Below the pieces are notes generated by a model. It ran no database searches and was not told the origin of the DNA. It saw nothing but the letters and a program-made list of their open reading frames with translations. This document shows positions 1 to 9,001 of a stretch of 64,000 nt of DNA, piece by piece; the stretch's first letter is position 1; each line of letters begins with the position of its first letter. Location of the stretch: contig JACKOY010000016.1 in the NCBI GenBank assembly GCA_024233935.1, forward strand, positions 31,279-95,278, in the 5' to 3' direction. The DNA is from Spirochaetales bacterium. Lineage in GTDB: Bacteria > Spirochaetota > Leptospiria > Leptospirales > Leptonemataceae. A program made the position numbers and the translations under genes.

Positions 1-225
1 CTGTGCGCTCCGAATGGAGGCGTCGGCCAGCAGCCCTTCCCGGTCGAAGCTCACGGTACCGGAAACGACGACACACATTCCATTCTCAGAAATGTTCCCC
101 AATCCACCGGGAAACAGGCGATCGTCCGCACGCAACTGTACAGCGTAGTCCTGAAAATCTCGCGGTGAGATGCGCGGCAAGGTGCGTTCGATCTTCAAGG
201 CCTGCTCCCCGGGGCTCATACTCAT
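1..225 (-). CDS. PilZ domain protein, N-terminal part (runs off the window)
   Basis: The reading frame runs from an ATG at 225 (a second ATG lies two codons later, at 219) to the left edge without a stop, giving 75 residues. It shows both halves of the c-di-GMP-binding PilZ signature: RISPR (RxxxR) near residue 18 and NISENG ((D/N)xSxxG) near residue 44, with beta-strand-like sequence around them. The predicted role is c-di-GMP reception. The rest of the protein and its partner domains lie outside the window. A GGEEF diguanylate cyclase is present at 12.1-13.2 kb, so the ligand is probably made in this cell. The family call rests on the two motifs only. Confidence 0.7.
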   Translation of the reverse strand, partial: MSMSPGEQALKIERTLPRISPRDFQDYAVQLRADDRLFPGGLGNISENGMCVVVSGTVSFDREGLLADASIRSAQ

Positions 226-373
226 GCAGCCCCGTGTTAAACTACCAGAAATCGAAACCCCTGGCCGCTCGTAAATCGGAAACAACTGGCGGCGATGCGG
301 CTTTTTCCACGGGAATTGCACACACACGGGAACGGCTGAAAGGGAGCACCCGACGGTGCACAGCCCGGGACAG

Positions 374-1618
374 CTATGATGGCGTGGCCGTTCCCCTCAG
401 AAAGAAAGTACGCAGGGGTCCCTTTCCCTTGATCTCGATTGTGCCACGATCCTGGAAGAGAAACTCAGTATCCAGTTCATCGCGCACACGCTCGGTCACC
501 TGGATCTGACCGGCGCTACCCTGAGACTCCATGCGGCTGGCGGTGTTGACCGCGTCGCCCCAGAGATCATAAATGAATTTCTTACTTCCAATGACACCGG
601 CTACAACCGGCCCCGATGCCAGCCCGATCCGCAAATTCAGATCGGGGGCTTCTTCAAAGTGCAAATCCGAAATCAGGTCACGCATGGCCAGGGCCATATG
701 CGCGCAACGTCGCGCCGGACTTTCCACCGGATCGGGCAAGCCGGCAGCAGCCATATAGGCATCCCCGATTGTTTTGATCTTTTCCAACCCGTGCTTTTCG
801 GCCAGAACGTCAAAGCGCGAAAATACTTCGTTCAGAATGGCCACCAATCTTTCCGGTGCGATCCGCGCCGAGAGCGGCGTGAAGTTCACGATATCGGCAA
901 ACAAAACGCACACGTCGGAAAATGCCTCCGCTATATAGCCCGGTTCATTCTTGAGCCGAAGTGCAATGCGCTCCGGGAGAATATTCAGAAGCAATCGCTC
1001 CGATTTACCCTGTTCCAGCCTCAACAAACCGTGTTCGCGATCCAGTGCCGCCATTGCCTGGTCACGCTGATGTCGAAAGTGCATGACGTTCAGCAGTACA
1101 AAACTCATAAAGAGGCTCAGGTTCACGATCAGCAGGTACAAAGAAATGTGGCCCGGTATGCCCGCATACTCCGATGGATAGTAGCGTTCCCCCAGAATCG
1201 CGAGCGCAAAAACAAGTAAAAAGAGCAGGAACTGAGCGAGCGCTTCCCGGCTACTCCGAAAGATTATCGCACCGAAAGGACCGCCAAGCCCCCAGAGCGA
1301 GATCCCTCCCGTGGCGAGAAAGCCTCCCAGAGACCACTGATGGAGCGCCGGTAAGATCAAGAGCGCCAGGAAGGCCAGTGTGTGCGACAGCGCCAGGCTT
1401 CCGCTCAAAACAAGCAAGGCCAGATTGAGCGCAAAACTCAACGCCAGGGCCAGTGGCATCCACGCAACCGCCCTCAAGCCGAATGCATACTCGACCACGG
1501 CGATCAACAGGCCCAGGGAAATGGCCACTAACGCCATCGGCACGAAAAGCTGCTTATCGCGTGTGTCTGCGGCAAGATCCCCCGGGCGACTGGCCCGCTG
1601 TAGAATGGACCGTAGCAT
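374..1618 (-). CDS. Membrane-bound class III adenylyl cyclase
   Basis: This 414-residue protein has about six hydrophobic segments (residues 25-180), a short linker, and a class III nucleotidyl cyclase domain (about 230-410). The catalytic set is complete on one chain: metal aspartates in FADIVNF (D242) and TIGDAYM (D286), purine-selecting K282 in EKIKT and D351 in YDLWG, and transition-state N358 and R362 in AVNTASRM. A homodimer making cAMP is therefore expected; the Lys/Asp pair favours ATP over GTP. It starts 5 bases after the stop of the patatin gene with a cyclic-nucleotide-binding-like domain, in the same orientation, so the two are probably co-transcribed. The signal sensed by the membrane part is unknown. 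Confidence 0.9.
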   Translation of the reverse strand: MLRSILQRASRPGDLAADTRDKQLFVPMALVAISLGLLIAVVEYAFGLRAVAWMPLALALSFALNLALLVLSGSLALSHTLAFLALLILPALHQWSLGGFLATGGISLWGLGGPFGAIIFRSSREALAQFLLFLLVFALAILGERYYPSEYAGIPGHISLYLLIVNLSLFMSFVLLNVMHFRHQRDQAMAALDREHGLLRLEQGKSERLLLNILPERIALRLKNEPGYIAEAFSDVCVLFADIVNFTPLSARIAPERLVAILNEVFSRFDVLAEKHGLEKIKTIGDAYMAAAGLPDPVESPARRCAHMALAMRDLISDLHFEEAPDLNLRIGLASGPVVAGVIGSKKFIYDLWGDAVNTASRMESQGSAGQIQVTERVRDELDTEFLFQDRGTIEIKGKGPLRTFFLRGTATPS

Positions 1619-1623
1619 GCTTT

Positions 1624-3666
1624 TCAGTGACCGAGATTCGGCCGGGCCAGCGCTTCGGTAATTTCCGGAAGTGCCTGAACGGCAGCCCGCCGACCTGCAT
1701 CAATGATCTCATCGCGGCGATGAAAATCGAAAACGTCGAAATCGTGCACGTCCGGATGCAACACATAGTCGAAGTCGTCCAGTTTCGCCTTGAGCAGTTC
1801 GACCCCCTGAATGGCGATCGCCCGGTTGATAATTTTCAGGATTGGCGGCAGACTGAAGTAATCGCGAATGCGCTGAAAAATGCTGCCGCGCCGATCTCCG
1901 ACCGAAGTCTCGCTCGAACGCATATCGTGAATCGGAGTTACGTTTACGCCGATCACACGATTCTGACCCTTGTCGCGCAATATGTCGCCCGGCATGTTGT
2001 TCAAGACCCCTCCATCGACCAGGGTAAAGCCGTTCATGCGCACGGGGGGAAAAATTCCCGGCAGGCTGACCGAGGCCCGGATCGCGCTGGCAATGAAGCC
2101 CTGCTCGAAAACCACAACCCGCGCTTGATCCAGGTCGCTGCCGTTGCAATAGAAAGGGATGTCGAGATCCTCAAAACGACTATCTCCGAAAGCCTTGAGT
2201 ATGGCCCGGTTCAGCTTGTGACCACGAAAGAAACTGACCAGCGGCACACGCTTATCGAGAATCATTTCGCTGTTGGGAATTATATCCCCCACCATCTCCG
2301 TCAGAGTATGAGCATCGTATCCCATCGCATAACCGGCGCCGATCACCGCGCCCATGGAAGTGCCCACGACCGCGTCGAAGTCGTAACCCTCCTGTTCGAG
2401 CACTTCGATCACGCCGATATGTGCGAAGGCGCGCGCGCCGCCTCCACCCAAACATAAACCGCGTGAAGTCCCCGAAATCCGGCGAGCAAGCCGATTGATT
2501 CCCGAAACGAAAGAGCGCTCCCGATTTTCCAGAGGTGATTCCTCGCCGAGGCTACGCAGATGCACGTGGTTGCGATACAGGGCCGAATTCGGATTCATGC
2601 CCGGGAATGCTTCGGCCTCAAAGGAGCGGCTGGAATTGCGTCCGCCTTTTTCGTCTGAAATCGTTATCACGCGCCCGAAAAAATCATCAATGAGTTCCGT
2701 GCAATAGGCAACCACCTCGCGCCAGATCTCACCCTGGCCGCTATCGTTCAGCTGCTGCGGATTGCGAACAAGAAGGATGTCATCGCTTTGAGAAAGCACC
2801 CGCGCGAGCACGGGGTTTTCGACGTGGCGGCCCGCATCGACCAGGATAGCCGCGTAGTACTTCTTCAGGCGACCAAGAAAGGCCGGGATGACCGTAGCCA
2901 GACGATCAACGTTGACGTCGCCATCGTGGATGCCCTGGCCGACGAGCACATCAAAGCCGCCGGGATTGTACTCGGCCGACTCCAGAGCTTCGCTCACCCG
3001 GATGTCCGGCCACGCATCAAGTATATCCAGAAGACGTGGGAATGACTGGCCTTCAAAAATCGAATGCCGGCTGAGGTTCAACAAGAGCACACTGTCGGGA
3101 TTTACACGGGTCAGGGCGCGCGCCAGAGCCCCGCACAGCTCGCTACCGCGCCGGGGATCCTCCGGATAAAAAAGCGTGTGGATGCTGGCAGGAACTTCCG
3201 GGGAAGCGGGCAGCATGTTGTGTTTGACCCGAACGGACAGCAGTTGCGCCAGACACTGGCCGACGGAAGGCTCCTCGGAAAGCAAGCGCACAAAAAGCTC
3301 GCCCCGAATGCGGTAAACGTTGGAATCCAGACTTGCAATAGCATCCGACGAGTGGGCCTCTCCGGTGAGGAAACTCACTTCGCCGAAAAGGCTTCCACGA
3401 CTGTGAATGCCAATAATACGGGGTTTTTGTCCTTCGCCGCGCTGCTGACGAATCTGGACCTCGCCGTCGCGAACAAGATAGAGAAATGTAGATGGATTTC
3501 CCTGACGATAGATGTGTTCGGTCTTATCGTAATGCAGTAACTCGACTTCCTCAAGAAAGCGACGGAATGCGGGACTACGACCGGAGATGCGCTCAAACAT
3601 CGGCTGCGCCATCAAGAACTGGCGATGGCTAACGGCCGAAGAGCGTTTGGGTTTGCGACCGGTCAT
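1624..3666 (-). CDS. Patatin-like phospholipase with N-terminal cyclic-nucleotide-binding-like domain
   Basis: The 680-residue protein resembles the NTE/RssA-type esterases. Residues 20-145 form a cNMP-binding-like barrel (FGEVSFLTG at 94-102). Residues 170-390 are an uncharacterised linker. Residues 400-600 are a patatin domain with the glycine-rich oxyanion motif CLGGGGARA, nucleophile S437 in GTSMG and catalytic D551 in DGG. It should hydrolyse phospholipid or lysophospholipid acyl esters at the membrane. The phosphate-binding Arg that normally follows FGE in cAMP-binding domains is not seen (EAHSSD stands there), so ligand binding is uncertain. An adenylyl cyclase lies immediately downstream. 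The start at 3666 is tentative; Met19 is an alternative. Confidence 0.9.
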   Translation of the reverse strand: MTGRKPKRSSAVSHRQFLMAQPMFERISGRSPAFRRFLEEVELLHYDKTEHIYRQGNPSTFLYLVRDGEVQIRQQRGEGQKPRIIGIHSRGSLFGEVSFLTGEAHSSDAIASLDSNVYRIRGELFVRLLSEEPSVGQCLAQLLSVRVKHNMLPASPEVPASIHTLFYPEDPRRGSELCGALARALTRVNPDSVLLLNLSRHSIFEGQSFPRLLDILDAWPDIRVSEALESAEYNPGGFDVLVGQGIHDGDVNVDRLATVIPAFLGRLKKYYAAILVDAGRHVENPVLARVLSQSDDILLVRNPQQLNDSGQGEIWREVVAYCTELIDDFFGRVITISDEKGGRNSSRSFEAEAFPGMNPNSALYRNHVHLRSLGEESPLENRERSFVSGINRLARRISGTSRGLCLGGGGARAFAHIGVIEVLEQEGYDFDAVVGTSMGAVIGAGYAMGYDAHTLTEMVGDIIPNSEMILDKRVPLVSFFRGHKLNRAILKAFGDSRFEDLDIPFYCNGSDLDQARVVVFEQGFIASAIRASVSLPGIFPPVRMNGFTLVDGGVLNNMPGDILRDKGQNRVIGVNVTPIHDMRSSETSVGDRRGSIFQRIRDYFSLPPILKIINRAIAIQGVELLKAKLDDFDYVLHPDVHDFDVFDFHRRDEIIDAGRRAAVQALPEITEALARPNLGH

Positions 3667-3762
3667 GCTACATTATGGGACGATCGGACAGACAATCAAA
3701 GCAATATTCCTGAAAAGGCCGAAGGGGGCTTGCCGCGCCGGACGGCTTTGCCCGATTACGTC

Positions 3763-5319
3763 ATGCCGCGCCTCAACCTGACCCGTTCCCTGCTGGAACC
3801 GGCCACCCGCGCCCGGCCCGATCACCCCGCGCTGGTGTTCTACAGCGCGGGGGCCCCTGCCTTTGAATGCACTTACCGAAATCTTGACCTGACCATTCGG
3901 CGACAGGCGACGCAGCTCAAGCGGCTTGTGCCACAGGCAGGGGAGCGGGTCGTGATTCGACTACGGCACGGACCACGTTTCGCCGTGGCCTTCTTCGCAG
4001 CCAATGCGGCCGGCCTGGTCCCGGTGCCTCTATCGCCGGCGCTGGTGGCGACGGAAGTCAGCGATTTGATTGAGGATAGCCAGCCCGCGCTGATCTTATT
4101 TGAGAAAGGCCTTCCGCTCCCGGAGTGCGCTGTGCCCTGCCTGGACATTCTGGAACTGGAGCATCGTAGCCGACACGACCTGCCGGAGCCTTACGCCGAT
4201 ACCGATGCGGAAGAACCTGCATTCCTGGTCTACACCTCGGGGACCGGTGGAAAGCCGCGTGGTGTTCTACATGCACAAAGAAGCGTGCTCGGACGACGAC
4301 CCATGCTATCATGGACGGGACTCGGGCCGGACGACCGCATGTTGCACGCCGGGCAGCTGAACTGGACCTACACCCTCGGCGTCGGTGTGATGGACCCGTG
4401 GTCGGTGGGAGCCACGGCGATTCTGTACCAGGGCCCCTCGGACCCCGCCCTCTGGCCGGATCTGATTCAGCGCAGCCGCGCGACGGTTTTCGCCACGGTG
4501 CCGGCGCTTTTCCGACGGGTGCTCAAATACGGCGACGTCGACCTCATTTCAAAATCTGCCTTGCGCCACGCCCTCGCGGCCGGCGAGCCCCTGGCTCCGT
4601 CGCTCCTCGAAGAATGGCGCCGCAAGACGGGTCGGGAAATGTACGAAGCCCTCGGCATGAGCGAAGTATCCACCTACGTTTCCAGCGGCCCTTCGGTTGC
4701 GGTCCGGCCTGGCTTTGCAGGGCGCGCCCAACCGGGCCGCCAAATCACCATTCTTCGCCGCGAAGCGGCCGCAAAAGGTCGGGTGGAATTCTGTTCTGAG
4801 AATGAGGTTGGCCTGCTGGCCGTGCACCGAAGCGATCCCGGACTCATGCTACGTTACTGGCGACGTCCGGAGCTGGATGAAAAGGTCTACCGGGGCGACT
4901 GGTTTGTCGGCGGCGATGTCGCTCGTATGACCGGAGGGGGATACATTGCCTTCGTGGGCCGTGACGATGAAATCATGAATTGCTCGGGGTATCGTGTTTC
5001 GCCGATAGAAGTGGAACAGGTATTGGCCCGGTGCAGCGGTATCAGCGAAGTTGCCGTCCGTTCTTTTACTTTGAAAACCGGCGCGCAGATCGTGGCCGCT
5101 TTTGTTGTCCCGGCGGGAAAGAACGCGAACTCCGGAGAATTGTCTAAAAGACTCGCGCGCCACGCAAACCAGAACCTGGCGCCTTACAAGCGCCCGCGAG
5201 AGTATGTTTTCTGCGAAAAGCTACCGCGGACCACCAACGGCAAGCTTCAGCGCAACCGACTACATCTTCCAGAATCTGACCCAGCGCCCGGCCGGGCCCG
5301 CAACGAATCTCCGGCGTAG
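3763..5319 (+). CDS. AMP-dependent acyl-CoA synthetase/ligase
   Basis: ANL-superfamily adenylating enzyme of 518 residues. It has the P-loop-like YTSGTGGKPRG, the substrate/adenylate motif ALGMSE, the GD...GRDDEIMNCSGY hinge region and the C-terminal catalytic lysine in PRTTNGKLQR. It activates a carboxylic acid as acyl-AMP and transfers it to CoA. The size and the compact C-terminal domain suit short-chain, medium-chain or aromatic acid ligases; the substrate cannot be read from sequence. The frame is open back to 3625, but homology-like sequence begins at the ATG at 3763, and starting earlier would overlap the divergent patatin gene. No strong Shine-Dalgarno was seen. Confidence 0.88.
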   Translation: MPRLNLTRSLLEPATRARPDHPALVFYSAGAPAFECTYRNLDLTIRRQATQLKRLVPQAGERVVIRLRHGPRFAVAFFAANAAGLVPVPLSPALVATEVSDLIEDSQPALILFEKGLPLPECAVPCLDILELEHRSRHDLPEPYADTDAEEPAFLVYTSGTGGKPRGVLHAQRSVLGRRPMLSWTGLGPDDRMLHAGQLNWTYTLGVGVMDPWSVGATAILYQGPSDPALWPDLIQRSRATVFATVPALFRRVLKYGDVDLISKSALRHALAAGEPLAPSLLEEWRRKTGREMYEALGMSEVSTYVSSGPSVAVRPGFAGRAQPGRQITILRREAAAKGRVEFCSENEVGLLAVHRSDPGLMLRYWRRPELDEKVYRGDWFVGGDVARMTGGGYIAFVGRDDEIMNCSGYRVSPIEVEQVLARCSGISEVAVRSFTLKTGAQIVAAFVVPAGKNANSGELSKRLARHANQNLAPYKRPREYVFCEKLPRTTNGKLQRNRLHLPESDPAPGRARNESPA

Positions 5320-5344
5320 CTCTGAGTGTTGCAGGCGCCGCACA

Positions 5345-5956
5345 CTAGACCGGTAAGCCGAAGATGATTTCATAGAGGTCGAGAAGGGTCAGAAGCCAGA
5401 GCAGTAATCCGAGAACAATCCACAGGTAATTCGATGCCGAAAGTCGCCGGTTCGTTTGCCCGGTTGGGTTTCCGCAGGCGACGTTGACAATCTTTTGCGC
5501 CCTGTAGAGTACCGAACCGATGGGAATGAGCAAGACGAATGACAGAAAGTCGGTGTACGGCGTACCAATCTCTTTCCAGGCCAGGCGATCTAAGAGATTG
5601 CTGGCAAGCGTGAAGATCACGTAAAGGGTCGCCAGCCCCCGCGGCGACCAGGCGAAAGCGACGCCGGCGGCGCGCGCCTCTCGATCGACGCGGCTGAACA
5701 GGGCATGCGTAAAGAATATCGAAAAAATGGCGCGCCCCACCGGCCACAACCGCGCCCCCCTGAACCGGGCGTACAGTGTCCAGTTCTTGTAGAACCAGTA
5801 GACATGGTACAAACCGAACGTTGAAAAATACATGAGCAGGAGTTTCCGGGGCGCCACAACGTAAAAGGGCAATGGACCTGATTGCGGCTCAACGCCGTCC
5901 GAAGGTTTTGCAACCGGGACCTCCGATTCAGGAACACGATACACATTGGAATCCAT
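5345..5956 (-). CDS. Four-helix integral membrane protein, unknown function
   Basis: A protein of about 203 residues with a Pro/Ser-rich cytoplasmic head and four hydrophobic segments (around residues 35-55, 85-100, 115-140 and 180-200). The block after the head (VAPRKLLLMYFSTFGLYHVYW) resembles a widespread family of uncharacterised small membrane proteins related to DUF4234. I chose the ATG at 5956; a GTG three codons earlier (5965), spaced 5 bases from AGGGA, is equally possible. It is convergent with the acyl-CoA ligase gene, whose stop is 25 bases away. No catalytic motif was seen. Confidence 0.75.
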   Translation of the reverse strand: MDSNVYRVPESEVPVAKPSDGVEPQSGPLPFYVVAPRKLLLMYFSTFGLYHVYWFYKNWTLYARFRGARLWPVGRAIFSIFFTHALFSRVDREARAAGVAFAWSPRGLATLYVIFTLASNLLDRLAWKEIGTPYTDFLSFVLLIPIGSVLYRAQKIVNVACGNPTGQTNRRLSASNYLWIVLGLLLWLLTLLDLYEIIFGLPV

Positions 5957-6041
5957 AGAGACCACGCTCTTCCCTGCGACACATCTTACAAATAATAAAT
6001 AATATACAGTGCTTTATTCGAGTCGTTGACCAGCCCCGCAA

Positions 6042-6980
6042 TCAGCGCGGCGCCGGGGCCTCAGAGGCCCTTTCGCAAGAAGCGATGGCGCGGGCAACAG
6101 TGTACTGAATCATACGGCTGGTGGTCGTGGCGCCACTGATAGCCTGCACTTCGGGACTTCCACTCTGTTCGATGCGGTCGACAACGGCCGCCGCAAGTTC
6201 CCCGTAATGACCCGAACGCCCCGCGCGTAATCGCAGCTTTCGAATGCGGCTCGCTCTGATATCAAAACTCACGTGATAGAGCAGGCCGTCGGGGGCCAGG
6301 CCGGCATAGTCGCAGGTCCGGTCCCCGGCTGCCGCCAGGCTGTAGTCCGGGAGCGGTGTGCGTCGTAGCCGGGGCAGCAGGACAAAAGAAGTAAATGCCT
6401 GGAAGGACACTCCAAGCAACGCCGCCAGGGCGAAGAGGCGTGCACCGAAGCGGCCAAACCGGAACGTGCGATGAGTGGGACCCCAGGGTTTATAGACCGA
6501 AAGCGCCACCAAAAGCACAAGCGCCAGGAGTTCCAGCAGGCAATAGACCATGACCCGCTGGCCCGCCTTGCTGTATCGCACCAGAAGAGCTGCCTCGCTT
6601 TCAGCGGCAGCGCCATCGTTCAGAAGGTCGGCCAGGGCGTTCATTTCAGCGATCGACGGGGCGACGAAGAACAGAACCCAGACAAACGTGAACGCCAGGC
6701 CCAGCCACTTCAAAGCAACCCAGTAAAACTTCACGAAGCCCCAGCGCGTAAACATTGAGAACAGAAGGCCTGTAAAAACCAGAAGCAGACCTGCGTTGCT
6801 CGCGAGAACGTCGTGCAGAAGGAGGATTGTCCGGTCGGTTTCCAGCAGTTGGGTCGGGGTATGCGGAAACGCTTGCTTTGCGAACGCCAGGGTCAGGATC
6901 GCAACCACAGAGCCGGTCCAGGCCGCCGTAATCAGAATGTGCAGAACGAGAATCGAATTCTTCCAGCGTGTCGAAAGCAT
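6042..6980 (-). CDS. Multi-pass membrane protein with C-terminal FMN-binding domain
   Basis: This 312-residue protein has four or five transmembrane segments in the first 200 residues, then a soluble domain with ISGATTTSR near residue 280. That matches the SGAT-S/T motif of FMN-binding (FMN_bind, NqrC/RnfG-like) domains, in which a Thr receives FMN through a phosphoester. The membrane part resembles DUF2269/CopD-like four-helix proteins. The combination suggests membrane redox chemistry with covalent flavin, but no partner Rnf or Nqr subunits are nearby and no ApbE flavin transferase is in the window. It starts 3 bases after the purF stop, so it may be co-transcribed with purF. Confidence 0.72.
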   Translation of the reverse strand: MLSTRWKNSILVLHILITAAWTGSVVAILTLAFAKQAFPHTPTQLLETDRTILLLHDVLASNAGLLLVFTGLLFSMFTRWGFVKFYWVALKWLGLAFTFVWVLFFVAPSIAEMNALADLLNDGAAAESEAALLVRYSKAGQRVMVYCLLELLALVLLVALSVYKPWGPTHRTFRFGRFGARLFALAALLGVSFQAFTSFVLLPRLRRTPLPDYSLAAAGDRTCDYAGLAPDGLLYHVSFDIRASRIRKLRLRAGRSGHYGELAAAVVDRIEQSGSPEVQAISGATTTSRMIQYTVARAIASCERASEAPAPR

Positions 6981-6983
6981 GCT

Positions 6984-8432
6984 CTATCGAATTTCTTCGA
7001 CAAGGTACTCGCTGAAAAGGTCTTTCTGGTTACCGTCTTTCTCGTCGTCTACGGCTATCGGGTAACGTCCCGAGAAGCAGGCATCGCACCAACCACGTTT
7101 GCGGCCATTCATCATGGCTTCGTGGGCGTTTTCGAGACTCAGATAACCGAGTGAGTCCACTTCCAGGTAACTTTCGATTTCTTCGACGGAATGGTGGGCC
7201 GCAATCAATTCGCCTTCGGTAGGGATGTCAATGCCGTAAAAGCAGGGATGCCGGGTAGGCGGCGCGCTGATTCGCAGATGAACTTCTCTGGCGCCCGCGG
7301 CCCGCACCATCTTGATCAGCTTGCGAGACGTGGTGCCCCGCATTATGGAATCGTCCACAAGGACCACGCGTTTTTCGCGAACAGCCGAAGCGATCACGTT
7401 GTATTTGATTTTCGCCCCAAAGTCGCGAATGCGCTGTTCGGGCTCTATGAACGTGCGCCCGATATAATGCGAGCGAATAAGGCCTATCGTAAACGGAATA
7501 CCGCTTTCCTCGGCGTAACCCAGGGCCGCCACCGTCGACGAATCCGGCACCGCGACAATCGCATCGGCCTCGGTGGGGCATTGTCGCGCCAGCATGCGCC
7601 CGAGATTCTTGCGCATTTCGTACACCGAAGCGCCAAATATCATGGAGTCGGGACGAGAAAAGTAGATATTCTCGAATATACAGAGCGATTCTCCGGTGCG
7701 TTCGAACGGAAAAAATGAGGTCATGCCCCGACTGTCGACGCGCACGAGCTCTCCGGGTTTGATATCGCGCACATACTGGGCTTCGCTGATATCAAACGCG
7801 CAGGTCTCAGAGGCGAAAACGTGAGATCCATCGGCGCGACGGCCGTACACCAGGGGTCGAAAGCCATTCGGATCTCGCACGGCGTACAATGCGTCCCGCG
7901 TAAGCACGAGCAGGCTGTAGGCACCCTTGATCTGCCGCAGGGCGCTGGAGAGGGCCTCCAGAAAATCGTTCATGCCCGATCGCGACATGAGGTGCACAAT
8001 CACTTCGGAATCGACCGTGGTCTGAAAAATCGATCCGCTCGACTCCAGCCCCTTACGCACAGTCCAGGAATTTACGAGGTTTCCGTTGTGAGCGAGGGCA
8101 AAACTACCGAGGTGCGACTCGACGCGGATGGGCTGCGCGTTGCGCAGAAAGGAGGCCCCGGTTGTGGAGTAGCGATTGTGGCCGATTGCGGCGCTTCCAA
8201 CCAGGGCGCTGAGCTTATCGGCGTTGAAGACCTGGGCAACCTGACCCATGCCCGCGTAACGGTACAGCCGCTCTCCGTTGGTGCTGACAATGCCGGCCGA
8301 TTCCTGACCCCTGTGTTGAAGAGAATACAACCCCAGGTAGGTAAAATTCGCCGCTTCACGGCAGCCGTGGATCCCGTAGATCCCGCACTCTTCGCGGGGC
8401 TTGCCATCCCCGGAAAGCGAGCGCTCTTCCAT
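6984..8432 (-). CDS. purF: Amidophosphoribosyltransferase (purF)
   Basis: Catalyses the first committed step of purine synthesis: PRPP plus glutamine gives 5-phosphoribosylamine. At 482 residues it has an N-terminal Ntn glutaminase domain and a C-terminal PRPP-binding domain (VVLVDDSIMRGTT). The nucleophile Cys is at residue 16 in EECGIYG behind a 15-residue leader, indicating the propeptide-processed, Bacillus-type enzyme. CDACFSGRYP near the C-terminus supplies the Fe-S cluster cysteines of the same class. The frame is open to a GTG at 8471, but the ATG at 8432 just before the short propeptide fits the family better. The VOC gene lies 46 bases upstream in the same orientation. Confidence 0.96.
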   Translation of the reverse strand: MEERSLSGDGKPREECGIYGIHGCREAANFTYLGLYSLQHRGQESAGIVSTNGERLYRYAGMGQVAQVFNADKLSALVGSAAIGHNRYSTTGASFLRNAQPIRVESHLGSFALAHNGNLVNSWTVRKGLESSGSIFQTTVDSEVIVHLMSRSGMNDFLEALSSALRQIKGAYSLLVLTRDALYAVRDPNGFRPLVYGRRADGSHVFASETCAFDISEAQYVRDIKPGELVRVDSRGMTSFFPFERTGESLCIFENIYFSRPDSMIFGASVYEMRKNLGRMLARQCPTEADAIVAVPDSSTVAALGYAEESGIPFTIGLIRSHYIGRTFIEPEQRIRDFGAKIKYNVIASAVREKRVVLVDDSIMRGTTSRKLIKMVRAAGAREVHLRISAPPTRHPCFYGIDIPTEGELIAAHHSVEEIESYLEVDSLGYLSLENAHEAMMNGRKRGWCDACFSGRYPIAVDDEKDGNQKDLFSEYLVEEIR

Positions 8433-8478
8433 ATCTCCAGCATACGGCTGCCCCGGTTCCCGGCAAACCACTTATTTG

Positions 8479-8901
8479 TTATCCGCTGCCCAATCCCGGG
8501 GAACCGGGGCCCAGCGGCTGCCCGAAGCTGAATTCCAGAATGTTGCCGTTGGGGTCCCGAACCCCGCAATAGTACCCGACCGGATAAGGCTCGTCCACAG
8601 GCTCCCAGGCCAGGCAGCCCTCGGTCCGGGCCCGCTGGCAGAGCTCGTCAACGCGCTTTCGGGACTCTACCGCAAAGCCGAGGTGACTGTAGTCACCGGG
8701 CGCCTGACTGTGCTGCTTGCCCCCGGGCATCACGACGATTACGAACTCGCTTTCCCGCCCGGGCTCTGCCAGCCAGACGATTCGCTTGCTCCCATCGGTT
8801 CGTTCGTGACTGACCATCAGACCACAATACCTTCGATAGAAATCGATGCAGGCGTCCGGATCCGCGACATGCAGGGCTATGTGTGTGAGAGCAGGCCCCA
8901 T
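8479..8901 (-). CDS. Glyoxalase/VOC superfamily protein
   Basis: A 140-residue protein starting MGPALTHIALHVAD with two beta-alpha-beta-beta-beta repeats typical of the vicinal oxygen chelate fold. Candidate metal ligands are His8 in THIALHV, His in YSHLGF and the Glu in GNILEF; RDPNGN is the classic turn of VOC enzymes. It could be a lactoylglutathione-lyase-like or dioxygenase-like enzyme; the substrate is not identifiable. The frame extends upstream to 9060 but that part has no family resemblance and would overlap the divergent lipoprotein gene, so I use the ATG at 8901. It is probably co-transcribed with purF. Confidence 0.85.
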   Translation of the reverse strand: MGPALTHIALHVADPDACIDFYRRYCGLMVSHERTDGSKRIVWLAEPGRESEFVIVVMPGGKQHSQAPGDYSHLGFAVESRKRVDELCQRARTEGCLAWEPVDEPYPVGYYCGVRDPNGNILEFSFGQPLGPGSPGLGSG

Positions 8902-9001
8902 ATTGCAGTCAGTAAACGGATGCGCAATCCGGCAAGGAGGGAATGGGCCCCGCACAGCGTATTTTTCTTGCGATTGCCTGCGCCGGCAAACATCATTGCG
9001 C

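Noticed and set aside
1453..2457. 334-residue plus-strand frame opposite the patatin gene
   Set aside because: The minus strand holds a clear patatin with intact motifs over the same bases; the plus frame has no domain and is a high-GC shadow.
374..3666. Pycsar or CBASS antiphage system
   Set aside because: The cyclase has the canonical adenylyl Lys/Asp pair and a six-helix membrane anchor; the patatin lacks the cNMP phosphate Arg; there is no CD-NTase and no other defence gene nearby. Kept only as a cyclase/patatin finding.
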